A stretch of 64,000 bases of DNA from an uncultured Spirochaetota bacterium (GCA_944390575.1 CALXQJ010000010.1:62001-126000); one strand, 5' to 3'. Positions 37,385-46,923 are shown, counted from the stretch's first letter. Made by a program: numbers and translations. Notes: generated by a model not told the origin, from the letters alone.

Positions 37385-38758
37385 TTAAAATAAGTCTTCT
37401 CTATCTGTAAACGTTAATAAATAATTACTATTTTTATCTTCGGATTTTTCTATCGCTTTGAAGTTATTTAATGAAATATAAAGTTCTTTTGGCTCTATAG
37501 TAGGAGTAGATGGACTACCTGATACATCATTACTTATAAAAATAAAAGGATATTCTTTATTTTTAAACTTTGTATTTGAATATATAACAAAAGATTGTCT
37601 ATCTCCATTTAATACTTTATTATAAAAGAACTCTTTTGATTGACTATTAAAAATAGCATTACCACTAAAAGTTAAAGTAAACTTCGAATTTGGTATATCA
37701 TATCTTTTTGCTGATATATTATATTTTTCTTCCTTAGTCCACTCAAAAGCTATACTAATATCTGTAATAGAAGTAGCTTCAACTCCATTAATATATAATT
37801 TAGTTGGATATTTTGATGTTTGTGCCATTACAACATCTCTTTCTTCAACTCTATCTTCTATTAATTTTTCTTCTGCTTTAATCTCTTTTTCATCTAATGC
37901 CCATAGAGAAGAAGATATTGTAGTTATAGATTTATTTGCAAAGTTAAAGTTAATAGACTTACTTTCACAACCTATATATTGAACACCATCTATATTATTA
38001 TTGTTTGAAATAGCCAAGTTATAGTATTGAGTTTCACCAAATCTTGGGGTTATTATATTTTGATATTTTGGGTATTTACTTTTTTCTTCTTCACTAAAAA
38101 TAGAAGTTTCTATAAATCCCACTCTATTAAAACTTAATACCAACTCATCATCACATTCTTCTAATAAGGTATCAAAATTTAATTCATTATCTTCATTTCC
38201 TATTATTAACATAGCTTTAATATTTGTAATCTTATTTAGCTCTTCTATGAAATATTTTTGAGTAGCACCTTCAAAAATGTTTATAAAGTTAGAAGTATAG
38301 CTATTTTCATTTTCTCTTATTATTTCTACAAATGAAATTTCGTTTTCGTCATTTTTGTTAAAGTAAATAGAAAAAGGTTTATCACTATTGATACAAATTA
38401 TGCTTCCTTTAGTTTCTTTTGTAATAACATTAGCCCATATTAAACTTGAGTAGTATGAGTTTGTATTTGGAAAAGCTCCAAATGTTATATCTCCTGCATA
38501 CGTTGTAGCCCCCAAATAGTGTTCTGAAGTTTGAGTGCCTATATACTCTTTTGATAAACTTTCTGTTGTTGGTGAGAGTCCTACTGATGATGGATATATT
38601 AAATACTTTCCTTTTGTTTCATTAGATGATTCTCTAAAGTCTACTTCTTCATTTTGTTTTGTTGTTTTTGCTATTCTTACTTTATAAGTTGAACCATTTA
38701 TTATATTAAGCCCATCTTCATCATTCATTATATTTCCATTTAAATCTAAAATACTCAT
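37385..38758 (-). CDS. Probable major tail (tube) protein
   Basis: 457 residues, about 52 kDa. The N-terminus has SEHYLGATTYAGDITFGAFP, a beta-rich pattern like phage tail-tube proteins, and much of the rest is predicted beta with Ser/Asn-rich loops. Position between head-completion genes and the chaperone pair also marks the tube gene. I considered a contractile sheath, but no second tube gene follows and VSH-1 tails are reported as flexible and non-contractile. The extra length over normal tubes suggests additional surface domains. Confidence 0.65.
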   Translation of the reverse strand: MSILDLNGNIMNDEDGLNIINGSTYKVRIAKTTKQNEEVDFRESSNETKGKYLIYPSSVGLSPTTESLSKEYIGTQTSEHYLGATTYAGDITFGAFPNTNSYYSSLIWANVITKETKGSIICINSDKPFSIYFNKNDENEISFVEIIRENENSYTSNFINIFEGATQKYFIEELNKITNIKAMLIIGNEDNELNFDTLLEECDDELVLSFNRVGFIETSIFSEEEKSKYPKYQNIITPRFGETQYYNLAISNNNNIDGVQYIGCESKSINFNFANKSITTISSSLWALDEKEIKAEEKLIEDRVEERDVVMAQTSKYPTKLYINGVEATSITDISIAFEWTKEEKYNISAKRYDIPNSKFTLTFSGNAIFNSQSKEFFYNKVLNGDRQSFVIYSNTKFKNKEYPFIFISNDVSGSPSTPTIEPKELYISLNNFKAIEKSEDKNSNYLLTFTDREDLF

Positions 38759-38781
38759 AAATACAAAATCCTTTAATTTTT

Positions 38782-39054
38782 TTAAGCTATTTCTAAAGAT
38801 ATATTTTCAACTATATCATTACTATTTATTACTATAGTGCCTGTTTTAGTTTGATATCCTTCCAAGCTCACTTCATAATTTATTTCATCTGTTTGCTTAT
38901 ATACTCCAAAATTTTTATCTTCATTATTTATTTTTATAGTTGCATTTTCTGGTATTGCTATAATTGATACTTTATATAGTTTTTCTCTTTTTTTTATGAA
39001 GTTAATTATTTTTTTATTTAATGAAGTATTAATTAATTTAGAGTAGAATTTCAT
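38782..39054 (-). CDS. Small PEGA-like beta protein in the particle block
   Basis: 90 residues. After a Lys-rich start, residues 27-90 match the PEGA pattern: VSIIAIPENATIKINN then YEVSLEGYQTKTGTI. PEGA domains are small beta-sandwiches seen in surface and carbohydrate-contact proteins. Its position before the tube gene suggests a minor tail or decoration protein, but that is inference. Overlaps the upstream gene by 4 bases. Confidence 0.65.
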   Translation of the reverse strand: MKFYSKLINTSLNKKIINFIKKREKLYKVSIIAIPENATIKINNEDKNFGVYKQTDEINYEVSLEGYQTKTGTIVINSNDIVENISLEIA

Positions 39055-39596
39055 TTTAAATAACTCCCTGTTTTAATTTTTAAATTAATATATAAAGAAA
39101 AATTTATTCCTCTAATAGAAGAAAAATCATTAAATTGTCTATTATTATTTGTAGAGTCAAATTTTGGACTTTCCCATTTTATAGTGGGTGATATTGCGAT
39201 ACTCTCTCCATCATCATTTATTTTTGAAATCCAAAATCTGGCTATCTGGTTTAATGCAAGAGGAATCATTGTATAAGCTAAAAAAGATTCCCCAGATTTT
39301 AATTCTTTATATATATGAGCCTTTATATATAGAGAATCAGTAAAACTTGCAGAGTCTCCTATATAGCTATTTTCTGTAGAACTTTCACCTTCAGATATAG
39401 TTACCCATAAAAATGATTTTGGCATAGATTTTATATAACCAAGACTAAAGTTTTCTATTTGTAATTTATTATCTAAAAGTTTATTAAGTTCATTATTGCC
39501 TTTTTGTTTTATACCATTAAAATCTATATATTCATCAGATGCAAATTTAATAAAACTCTCTAATATATATAAAATACTATTATTAAAAAGAAGCAT
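39051..39596 (-). CDS. Probable tail-terminator / head-tail joining protein
   Basis: 181 residues, no signal or TM. Contains FLWVTISEGES and SLYIKAHIY, an alpha/beta pattern like tail terminators (Mu gp37-like position). Assignment is by order, two genes after the capsid and two before the tube. It starts 15 bases after the previous gene and ends in a 4-base overlap. Confidence 0.6.
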   Translation of the reverse strand: MLLFNNSILYILESFIKFASDEYIDFNGIKQKGNNELNKLLDNKLQIENFSLGYIKSMPKSFLWVTISEGESSTENSYIGDSASFTDSLYIKAHIYKELKSGESFLAYTMIPLALNQIARFWISKINDDGESIAISPTIKWESPKFDSTNNNRQFNDFSSIRGINFSLYINLKIKTGSYLK

Positions 39597-39610
39597 AATA
39601 CAATACCTAT

Positions 39611-39985
39611 TTATTTTTTATTATAGTCAATAAGCTCTACACTATCATAAGAATTATTCCCAGCAACAAAAGTTGATACATCTTTCATAGCAAGTTCTTT
39701 AAGTCTTAAGCTTTCTTCTCTTATAAAATTAATTAAATCACTATTAGATACAAAGTTTACAGTAAGAAGTCTTGCAACCTCATAGCATATATAGTTTTTT
39801 ATAGATATATATGGCATTTTGTTTTCTAATGTAGGTTCTATATAATTCATATTCAAAATCATAGCTCTAAACTGTAGAGTATAATTTTTTAATTGTTCTT
39901 CTAAAAAGTTTATATCTATTTGTTCATAATCAAACATCTTAAAAATACTCTTAAAATATTCTATATTAGGCTCATATATAATCAT
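39611..39985 (-). CDS. Probable head-tail connector (gp36/DUF1320-like position)
   Basis: 124 residues, mainly helical: YEVARLLTVNF and FIREESLRLKELAMK resemble short connector proteins that form a ring under the portal. A weak ribosome site (AAAGAAAGAG) precedes the start. Family assignment is by size, helix content and order only. Confidence 0.6.
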   Translation of the reverse strand: MIIYEPNIEYFKSIFKMFDYEQIDINFLEEQLKNYTLQFRAMILNMNYIEPTLENKMPYISIKNYICYEVARLLTVNFVSNSDLINFIREESLRLKELAMKDVSTFVAGNNSYDSVELIDYNKK

Positions 39986-40011
39986 TTTTAAACACTCTCT
40001 TTCTTTAATTT

Positions 40012-40314
40012 TTATTTCTTTTTTAATTTTGCTATAATCTCTTTTAATTTTTTATTCTCTTCTTTTAGACTTTTTATAGTATCATCAGGACTTGATTTTT
40101 CTTTTATTAACTCCTTAGCCTCTTCTTCACTAATGGTTATAAAAGAATCTGTTAGTGATATATTTAAATCACTTTCTATTAATACCTTACATCTTCTATC
40201 ATGTATATCCTTAAAAAAATATCCAACTTTGGATACTACATAATTTTCTTTTAAAACATTTTTATCTGTAATGCTATTTTCTGTGAAAAATAATAAAGAC
40301 TTTTTATTGTTCAT
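40012..40314 (-). CDS. Small protein with C-terminal coiled coil, head-completion candidate
   Basis: 100 residues. The first 70 are a mixed domain with FITISEEEAKELI; the end is a Lys/Glu coiled coil (TIKSLKEENKKLKEIIAKLKK). It lies after the capsid gene where Mu-like clusters have gp35. Function not recognised. A terminator separates it from the capsid gene, so it should be made at lower level. Confidence 0.6.
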   Translation of the reverse strand: MNNKKSLLFFTENSITDKNVLKENYVVSKVGYFFKDIHDRRCKVLIESDLNISLTDSFITISEEEAKELIKEKSSPDDTIKSLKEENKKLKEIIAKLKKK

Positions 40315-40340
40315 AAAATTAATATCCTTCTTTAAAAAAT

Positions 40341-40377
40341 AAAAAGCCTGTACTTAAAATATCTATTAAATACAGGC
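40341..40377 (-). terminator. Intrinsic terminator after the major capsid gene
   Basis: On the minus strand a 12-bp stem (GCCTGTATTTAA with TTAAGTACAGGC, one G-T) with an 8-base loop is followed by TTTTTATTTTTT. It lies inside the particle operon and would favour the capsid over downstream genes. Confidence 0.85.
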
Positions 40378-40397
40378 ATAAATAAAAATTATACTTT

Positions 40398-41429
40398 TTA
40401 AGAGAGTTTTAAATCTATCTTACAAAATCCATAAGGATTAGAAGCTACAGTACATCTTTTAGTTCTTGTACGCCATAAGTTATTGCCTAAAATATCTATT
40501 TCTCTTATATCATGATTAAGGTAAACCACTTCCTTAATAGAAGACATATCAAGTATATTAGAAGAAGTTGTAAACATATAAATAGATGATCCTGTCCATA
40601 TATCTGTAAGATTTTCTAATTGATACTTTTTGTCTAATTCATTATCATCACTTACTCTAAATGCGGTACCTATAACTGTCACTCCACTTGTAATAGCATT
40701 AAAAATATCAGGTTTAAATGTTTTATATTGACCATTATTTCCAATCATAGAAATATAATTAGAAAATAATCTAAATAACCCCTGAAGTTTAACATAAACA
40801 TCTATAGGCACTACTATATATAGTTTTTGCCCATTATCTTGTATTTGCATTTGATCATTAAATAAATTACCACCAACAGCATAATTCAAATATTTAGCTA
40901 AATCTATAAAAGATGAAAAGAAATTATCAATATCTGCTTCAGTCCATTCTCCTATAGCTTTAGATGTTAAATCTACAGTATTAGAGCTACCATAAAGAGA
41001 AGAGTCTGTAACCTTAGCAGCTAAGTTTCTTTCTCTAAGTAGTCCAAGTCTTGATACTAATTTTTGAGCAATGTAGTTTAATATTTCTTCACCAGCTTTC
41101 TTTTCATCTTTAGAATAAAGTTCATTTATCTCTTCTATTCTATTAATATCAATTCCAATATAATACTCTTCAGGCTCCATTTTAAATAATCTAGACTCAT
41201 GTCTTGGATAATCATTAAATATATTTAAATCTCCAAGAGAAGTACCACCATACATATTTTTTAAATTAAAAGCAGTATTATCTAAATCGCCACCTATAGC
41301 ACCTTGTGAAACTCCTACAAAAATTTCAGGTATATATTTAGAAACAAAATTTGTTTGTCCCATATACTTAGGTATTTCTTTATTTATTATAGGGAAAAGT
41401 TTATTTTGAATATTTTGAACATTATACAT
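40398..41429 (-). CDS. Major capsid protein
   Basis: 343 residues, about 39 kDa. Features of HK97-fold Mu-like capsids: an N-terminal arm, GLLRERNLAAKVTD in the middle, LYIVVPIDVYVKL and a C-terminal block with VIGTAFRVSDD. Position after protease and cement genes and before head-completion genes supports it, as does the private terminator behind it. Mass is close to Hvp38 of VSH-1. Confidence 0.8.
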   Translation of the reverse strand: MYNVQNIQNKLFPIINKEIPKYMGQTNFVSKYIPEIFVGVSQGAIGGDLDNTAFNLKNMYGGTSLGDLNIFNDYPRHESRLFKMEPEEYYIGIDINRIEEINELYSKDEKKAGEEILNYIAQKLVSRLGLLRERNLAAKVTDSSLYGSSNTVDLTSKAIGEWTEADIDNFFSSFIDLAKYLNYAVGGNLFNDQMQIQDNGQKLYIVVPIDVYVKLQGLFRLFSNYISMIGNNGQYKTFKPDIFNAITSGVTVIGTAFRVSDDNELDKKYQLENLTDIWTGSSIYMFTTSSNILDMSSIKEVVYLNHDIREIDILGNNLWRTRTKRCTVASNPYGFCKIDLKLS

Positions 41430-41441
41430 ATTGACTCCTAT

Positions 41442-41810
41442 TTATACATTTTTTAAAAGTATTTCTATATAGTTATTAGCACTTCCTCCTCTAATAACTA
41501 TTCCAACACCATTATTATCAGTAGACTTTTTAAATCCATTTTCTGAAGGAGTTATAATATCTCCAGCAATTAAGGTTTCAGAAGCTATAGCACTTACAAC
41601 CCCACCATAGCATACAGAAATCATATTAGGCTTTATACTATTATCAAAATCCTTATAAGAATAAGCATCCTCTAAAGCAACTCCAATAAAAGTGTCTCCC
41701 TCAGAATACAAAGCAAAAGTGCTTTTTCCATTATCATTTTTTATAGATACAGGCAAACCCTTTTTAGGCAATCTACTTTCATTACTTCTAATAGCAGATT
41801 TTATAATCAT
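41442..41810 (-). CDS. Capsid cement/decoration protein (DUF2190-like)
   Basis: 122 residues, about 13 kDa, beta-rich with many Gly: GDTFIGVALEDAYSY, ISVCYGGVVSAIASE and LIAGDIITPSENGF resemble head-decoration proteins that sit beside the major capsid gene. It starts 24 bases after the protease gene. Close in mass to Hvp13 of VSH-1. Confidence 0.7.
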   Translation of the reverse strand: MIIKSAIRSNESRLPKKGLPVSIKNDNGKSTFALYSEGDTFIGVALEDAYSYKDFDNSIKPNMISVCYGGVVSAIASETLIAGDIITPSENGFKKSTDNNGVGIVIRGGSANNYIEILLKNV

Positions 41811-41834
41811 ATTATCAGACTCCTAATACTATTA

Positions 41835-42761
41835 TTATTTAAATAGTTTTGCTATTTCAATATATTTATCATCATCTTTTAAAGCAGAAAGATTAAGGTT
41901 AGTATTTTCATTATTTGTATTAACTCCAATAGGCACAAGTTCTTCTTTTACAATAGACATTATCTCATCTTTACTAAGACCAGCTTTATATAGTTTTTTT
42001 GCTTTTATATATGTAGAACTTTCAGATTTTGAAGAACATCTTATGGCATTTTTACTTTCAGCATATTCATTACACCATTCATTATAAGTAGTTTCTGTTA
42101 AAGTGTTAGCATCTTCTCTTTTGTTTTCTTGATTTTCTTTGTTTGTTTCTTCTTGTTTTAGTTTTTCAATTAGAAAATCAATAACGCTTTTTTGTAATTC
42201 TTTATCTTTTCTAAAAAGCTCTATTAATTTTTCTTTACTATCTTCAGAATCATTTTTTACAATGTCTTCTAAGATATTTTTTACTTCTAACATAAAATAC
42301 TCCTTATTATCTATTAAATTATTAATAATTGCACTTGCACATAGTAAATCAACATTTCTGCTTGCAGGATATTCAACACAAGCAATAGCCTTAATTTCAC
42401 AATTCTCCCAGTATATATATTCATTATCTTCTCTCACTTTTTTTCCAACCATCTCTATAGAAGGGTAGAATGATTCTTTATCTATAATAGAATTATCAAA
42501 CCACTCTATAGTAGCATAAAGACCTATAGAGTTATTATCATTTTCTAATTTTATTACTTTACCAATAGCCTCTCTTTCTTCTGTATCTTTATGTCCTAAG
42601 TATACAAAAGTTTCTATTTTTCTCTCTTTAAATGATTTTATTAACTCTTTAATATTTTGTTCTGTTATTTTATTTTCTTTTGTTTCTGTAAATGTATTTT
42701 TTGATAGAGGAATATATTGTTTAAAGCTACTACCAAGAATTTTGTATTTTTTATATTTCAT
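41835..42761 (-). CDS. Prohead protease with C-terminal scaffold (Mu gpI-like)
   Basis: 308 residues. The first 140 follow the Mu-type protease pattern: TFVYLGHKDTEEREAIGKV, GLYATIEWFDN, a following ESFYPSIEM and CEIKAIACVEYPA. The remaining part is charged and helical, as for a scaffold removed on maturation. Between portal and cement genes, as expected. Ribosome site AAGGAG. Confidence 0.72.
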   Translation of the reverse strand: MKYKKYKILGSSFKQYIPLSKNTFTETKENKITEQNIKELIKSFKERKIETFVYLGHKDTEEREAIGKVIKLENDNNSIGLYATIEWFDNSIIDKESFYPSIEMVGKKVREDNEYIYWENCEIKAIACVEYPASRNVDLLCASAIINNLIDNKEYFMLEVKNILEDIVKNDSEDSKEKLIELFRKDKELQKSVIDFLIEKLKQEETNKENQENKREDANTLTETTYNEWCNEYAESKNAIRCSSKSESSTYIKAKKLYKAGLSKDEIMSIVKEELVPIGVNTNNENTNLNLSALKDDDKYIEIAKLFK

Positions 42762-42812
42762 ATACTAAACTCCTTAAAATATTTTTATACTATTATGATT
42801 TTTTATAAGTTT

Positions 42813-44009
42813 TTATAATGATGTATTTTCTATATTGTATGAAATTCTAAAGTAGTCACAGTCATCTGTTAGTCTTAGATGTTTGAAGTTTAAGTCGAAG
42901 TATCTTTTTATAAATGTATTATTAATACTATTTATAATATCTGATACTATATCACTTGCTATTAAAATAGAATTAGCTTGTGTTACATCTGCTAAATTTT
43001 TGGTTGCTCCTTTGTTTAGACCAAGTGCTTTTATATCTACACCTTTATTTTTAAATATAGTAGAAAGCATACTGTCTCTAAAATTATACCATTCATTAGC
43101 ATCAATACTTTCAATCTTTTCTAATTTACCATATTTGGAGATAAATACTCCTCCACCTTGTGATATGAAGTTTCTTATCTCTCTTTCTACCTCCTTTCTT
43201 TTGCTATCATTTAATTCTGATAATGCTATAAAGTTAAAACTATGTTCGCCTATATTATTTAAGTTTTTATTAAAGCTATTATCCATAGACTCTAATACTT
43301 TCCATATACTATAAGCAGAATATAAAAAAGGTTGCCCTAATATATTATCACTACTTCTACCGTATGTAGTATATCCAGCTATAGCTAAATCAAGATCTAT
43401 ATCTATAACTCTATTATCATTAATGTTAGAATTTAATATACTAATTGATTTTAATTCATCTTTGTCTATATCATCAAAGTTAAATTGTAAAATAGATTTA
43501 GGATTATAAAATTTTATTCCTCTAATACCATCAAGTTTACCTTTAAATCCAAATCTTTTACCATATACCACTTCAAGTTTAGGTGTAAAAAATGTAAAGC
43601 CATATATTAAAGCTTCGTATGTAATATTAACTATTAATCTTTTTAAACCACCTATTCTTTCAAATTGATATACAAAGAAGTCATACGCACTTTTTATCTT
43701 TTCATTTTCTTCATAGTTGTCTGGTTTTTCTATAAAGTATTCAAAAGAATTAAATATAGCTCTGTAGTATTGTAAAATAGGTTCTAAGTAAATAGAGTTT
43801 GCCATATTTTTACATGTAGTAGCCCATTTATGTGGAAATGAGAATGCTTTATCTATATCATTTATAGTTGTGTTATTATTATTTGCTGTAGATATGCTAT
43901 TTAATTCATCATTTAATTTTTCTATTTGAATAGATTTATTTTTTATTTGTTCATTATAGTTTTCTATAATTTTTTCTATAGTAGATTGTTGAGACTTTAT
44001 ATTATTCAC
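42813..44009 (-). CDS. Portal protein (Mu gp29/DUF935-like)
   Basis: 398 residues, GTG start with a good ribosome site (AGGAG). An N-terminal coiled coil is followed by ATTCKNMANSIYLEPILQYY, YEALIYGFTFFTPKLEVVYG and a C-terminal helix with GATKNLADVTQANS, in the manner of Mu-like portals. First gene of the particle operon. No terminase gene precedes it; the upstream neighbour is a sugar-nucleotide enzyme. Confidence 0.78.
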   Translation of the reverse strand: MNNIKSQQSTIEKIIENYNEQIKNKSIQIEKLNDELNSISTANNNNTTINDIDKAFSFPHKWATTCKNMANSIYLEPILQYYRAIFNSFEYFIEKPDNYEENEKIKSAYDFFVYQFERIGGLKRLIVNITYEALIYGFTFFTPKLEVVYGKRFGFKGKLDGIRGIKFYNPKSILQFNFDDIDKDELKSISILNSNINDNRVIDIDLDLAIAGYTTYGRSSDNILGQPFLYSAYSIWKVLESMDNSFNKNLNNIGEHSFNFIALSELNDSKRKEVEREIRNFISQGGGVFISKYGKLEKIESIDANEWYNFRDSMLSTIFKNKGVDIKALGLNKGATKNLADVTQANSILIASDIVSDIINSINNTFIKRYFDLNFKHLRLTDDCDYFRISYNIENTSL

Positions 44010-44084
44010 TTTTATTACTCCTATAAAGTATAGATAAAAAGTTTTATACTATATAGAAGTTTTATAAGTGAATATAATTAGAAT

Positions 44085-45023
44085 TTATTTATTTTTTAAG
44101 TATTTATCAAAGTATTCTATTGTTTTTTTTAGGCCTTCTTTTAAATCATATTTAGGCTTCCAATTTAATTTTTCTTTTGCAAGACTAATATCAGGTTTTC
44201 TCTGAGTTGGATCATCTTTAGGTAGTGGTTTGAATATAATTTCAGACTTTGAGTTTGTTATTTCAATAATGTTTTTTGCAAAATCTAAAATAGTCATTTC
44301 TACAGGATTTCCTAAATTTACAGGACCAGTGAAATCATTGCTATTCATCATTTTTATACTACCATCAATTAAGTCATCACAGTAGCAAAAACTTCTTGTC
44401 TGGCTTCCATCACCATAAACTGTAATAGGTATATTCTGAAGAGCTTGTATTATAAAATTAGAAACAACACGCCCATCGAATTCATTCATACGAGGACCAT
44501 AAGTATTAAATATTCTAATAATCTTTATATCTGTATTATATTGTCTATGATAATCAAACATTAAAGTTTCAGCACCACGTTTCCCCTCATCATAACAACT
44601 TCTAATACCATTAGGATTAACATTACCCCAATAGCTTTCTTTTTGAGGATGTTCTATAGGATCTCCATATACTTCACTTGTAGATGCGTGTAATATTTTA
44701 GCATTGCAGTCTCTTGCTAAATTAAGCATATTTATTATTCCAAATATGCTTGTTTTAAAGGTATGAATTGGGTTTCTTTGATAGTGTACAGGTGAAGCAG
44801 GGCAGGCAAAGTTATAAATTTCATCACATTCTATATGTATAGGTTCTGTTATATCATGTCTTATACTTTCAAAATTTTTATTTGTGGTTAGATGTTTTAT
44901 ATTTTTATAAGATCCTGTAAAAAAATTATCTATAGAAATAACATAATTTCCTTCATCAAGTAATCTTTCACAAAGATGAGAACCTAAAAAACCAGCTCCC
45001 CCTGTTATTATAATTCTTTTCAT
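44085..45023 (-). CDS. UDP-glucuronate decarboxylase / NAD-dependent sugar epimerase
   Basis: 312 residues. [19 protein letters not shown] nucleotide site, [39 protein letters not shown] with YDEGK in place of a plain YxxxK, and [10 protein letters not shown] are hallmarks of UDP-xylose synthases. It would make UDP-xylose from UDP-glucuronate for surface glycans. Overlaps the SGNH gene stop by 4 bases (ATGA). Confidence 0.9.
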   Translation of the reverse strand: MKRIIITGGAGFLGSHLCERLLDEGNYVISIDNFFTGSYKNIKHLTTNKNFESIRHDITEPIHIECDEIYNFACPASPVHYQRNPIHTFKTSIFGIINMLNLARDCNAKILHASTSEVYGDPIEHPQKESYWGNVNPNGIRSCYDEGKRGAETLMFDYHRQYNTDIKIIRIFNTYGPRMNEFDGRVVSNFIIQALQNIPITVYGDGSQTRSFCYCDDLIDGSIKMMNSNDFTGPVNLGNPVEMTILDFAKNIIEITNSKSEIIFKPLPKDDPTQRKPDISLAKEKLNWKPKYDLKEGLKKTIEYFDKYLKNK

Positions 45024-45658
45024 ATTATACCTTCTTTTATTAATATATCTTTTAGTTCATTAGCTAAAATTTTATTACCTGTCTTTGTTAGATGTAGTCC
45101 ATCAGAATATATATCATTTTCTGTTTTTAGAATATTAGTCATTATAGAGTATGTATCTATATATTTTATAGAGTTTTCATTTGCATACGATATAAGCCAC
45201 TTATTATATTCATTAAAAGTATCATTAAATCTTTCTCCTATTTCTATATTTAATATAGGAGCTGGAAGTAGAGTTAGTATTATAAGTTCAATTTTATTTT
45301 CTTTTGAAGTATTACATATTTCTATTATATTACTCTTCATTGTTTCTAAATCTATATTAAGAGCAATATCATTTATTCCACCCATAAATATTATAGTATC
45401 AGGATTATAATTTAGCACATCTTCTTTAAGTCTATGAAGCATTCCTGTTGTAGTATCTCCATTTATCCCTTTGTTTATGAATGTAGTATCACGAAAATTA
45501 TCATTTAAAATACTAACCCAACTACTTTTACTATTTAAATATCCAAAAGTAATACTATCTCCAAGACATACTATAGTTTTATTCATACTACTCTCACAAG
45601 AATAAATATTGATTAATATTAATAATATTATTATATTTTTGAATAATGTAAAGATCAT
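45020..45658 (-). CDS. SGNH/GDSL-type hydrolase lipoprotein
   Basis: 212 residues. A hydrophobic N-terminus ends in NIYSC (lipobox). Catalytic block [11 protein letters not shown], block [12 protein letters not shown] and block [11 protein letters not shown] with the Asp and His are all present. These enzymes remove acyl or other ester groups from envelope sugars or lipids. Coupled to the UDP-xylose synthase-like gene, which suggests a role in glycan modification. Confidence 0.88.
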   Translation of the reverse strand: MIFTLFKNIIILLILINIYSCESSMNKTIVCLGDSITFGYLNSKSSWVSILNDNFRDTTFINKGINGDTTTGMLHRLKEDVLNYNPDTIIFMGGINDIALNIDLETMKSNIIEICNTSKENKIELIILTLLPAPILNIEIGERFNDTFNEYNKWLISYANENSIKYIDTYSIMTNILKTENDIYSDGLHLTKTGNKILANELKDILIKEGII

Positions 45659-45675
45659 AAAAATATTTGTTTAAA

Positions 45676-45714
45676 TAAAAAATCGAATGCACTTTTATAA
45701 TGAAGTACATTCGA
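45676..45714 (-). terminator. Terminator of the lipoprotein gene
   Basis: Minus-strand 12-bp stem (TCGAATGTACTT with AAGTGCATTCGA, one G-T) followed by TTTTTTATTT. Confidence 0.85.
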
Positions 45715-45742
45715 CTATACATATCTTAATTATATTGTAATT

Positions 45743-46336
45743 TTATGGAACTAAGTTTAAATTAACAGTTCTTATAGCTTTTTCACCATTAGAAGCTTCC
45801 ATTAGTATAGATAATTCTATTAATACCCAATCATAATACTGACGATTTATTAATTTTTTTAACTGACCATCAAGTCTTACTTTTAGAACATTTCTATCTC
45901 TAGAATCTACACCAGCAAAAGTTATAGCATTTAATATATCTGAAGAACTACTTTGACTTATATTATTTAACATTCTTGTAGTAAGAGTGAATTTTATGTT
46001 ATTATCTCCCATAGCATCATATGGGCTTTGATAACCATCTCTAACATAAAATTCTAAAGGGTGATCGTAGCTATTACCTTGTATACTAGAAACTTGAAAG
46101 CTAATTTTATTATCTGTTCCAGATGTTTTAAATCTCATTTTGAAGTTATCAGTTATAACAGTATTTTCAGAATTATCTCCATTTTCAGAATCATTTTCAG
46201 AATCATTATTATTATTGTCTTCAGTGTTTGATCCTGATCCACTATTTGAAGAATTCAAACTTCTAAGTGGACTTCCACCACAGTTTGAAATAGCTAAGAT
46301 AGATATTAATAATAAAGCAGTTAAAATTTTATTCAT
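45743..46336 (-). CDS. Lipoprotein with acidic linker
   Basis: 197 residues. Signal ends in AISNC with lipobox, followed by a Ser/Asn/Asp/Glu low-complexity linker of about 40 residues and a beta-rich domain (FKMRFKTSGTDNKISFQVS and RDRNVLKVRLDGQLK). Not assigned to a family. A terminator follows at once. It may be in one unit with the two genes upstream but a 70-base gap separates them. Confidence 0.75.
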   Translation of the reverse strand: MNKILTALLLISILAISNCGGSPLRSLNSSNSGSGSNTEDNNNNDSENDSENGDNSENTVITDNFKMRFKTSGTDNKISFQVSSIQGNSYDHPLEFYVRDGYQSPYDAMGDNNIKFTLTTRMLNNISQSSSSDILNAITFAGVDSRDRNVLKVRLDGQLKKLINRQYYDWVLIELSILMEASNGEKAIRTVNLNLVP

Positions 46337-46407
46337 ACGTTTCTATTCCTTTATTATATTATTTTATATTATAAGTATATATTTATTTTTTAGTTATATC
46401 AATGAAT

Positions 46408-46923
46408 TTAGTAAAAAAAATTCTTTAAAAATAAAAGTTCATCATTATTTAATATATTCTTTGGTATAATGATAGCAGATATATCATCTGTATATAGAAA
46501 TATACATTTTTTACTTTGAGTTATTTTTGTAATATCTTTTTTATTATATGACATTTCTTTTTCTTTATCTATCAATGATATATTATTATCATCTATTATT
46601 TTTAATGTCTTGTCTCCAAGAATATTATTAATTTTTCCTAATTTTATATATTTTTTTAATTTTTTTATAATGCTTTTTTCTAATCTTACTTTATAAGTTA
46701 TTATTTGTAGTATAGAGAAAAAAGTTACTATAGCAAAAACAGTAATTGTTGTATTAATATTCTTTCCTACATAAAAGAACATAATAGAAAAAATAAGTAT
46801 ATATATTGCAATTAATATGAGAATAGTTGTTTTCATTTGTTTTTTTATAGTAGGGTTTAGAAAATTTAGTTGAAAATCTATATATTCTTTTTCACCTAAA
46901 TAATAGTTAAATTCTTTTTTCAT
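46408..46923 (-). CDS. YcxB-like membrane protein
   Basis: 171 residues with two adjacent TM segments (about 33-75) after a short cytoplasmic start, and a C-terminal domain with ISLIDKEKEMSYNKKDITKI and IIIPKNIL, as in YcxB-family proteins of unknown function. It starts 22 bases after the iron-transporter-like gene, so it is probably in that operon. Confidence 0.65.
   Translation of the reverse strand: MKKEFNYYLGEKEYIDFQLNFLNPTIKKQMKTTILILIAIYILIFSIMFFYVGKNINTTITVFAIVTFFSILQIITYKVRLEKSIIKKLKKYIKLGKINNILGDKTLKIIDDNNISLIDKEKEMSYNKKDITKITQSKKCIFLYTDDISAIIIPKNILNNDELLFLKNFFY

Larger units (their letters stand above)
36722..44009 (-). mobile_element. Head/tail module of a gene-transfer-agent-like element (VSH-1-like)
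   Basis: Ten genes in the order portal, protease/scaffold, cement, major capsid, three head-completion proteins, PEGA-like protein, tail tube, tail-assembly chaperone pair. The order parallels Mu-like head modules followed by a siphovirus-like tail start. Estimated masses of the portal, capsid and tube candidates (about 46, 39 and 52 kDa) are near those of VSH-1 proteins Hvp45, Hvp38 and Hvp53; true identity needs alignment. Terminase, tape measure, fibres, lysis and integrase genes are all absent from the flanks, and there are no direct repeats suggesting att sites. This fits a domesticated, dispersed system rather than an intact prophage. Confidence 0.75.

Noticed and set aside
37385-38758. 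Contractile tail sheath
   Set aside because: No separate tube gene follows, the next gene is the chaperone pair, and the N-terminal pattern suits a tube protein better.
42883-43314. Plus-strand frame inside the portal gene
   Set aside because: Antisense shadow without ribosome site; the minus-strand portal protein has clear family features.
36722-44009. Intact integrated prophage with attachment sites
   Set aside because: No integrase, repressor, terminase or flanking direct repeats were found, and no tRNA is next to the block.
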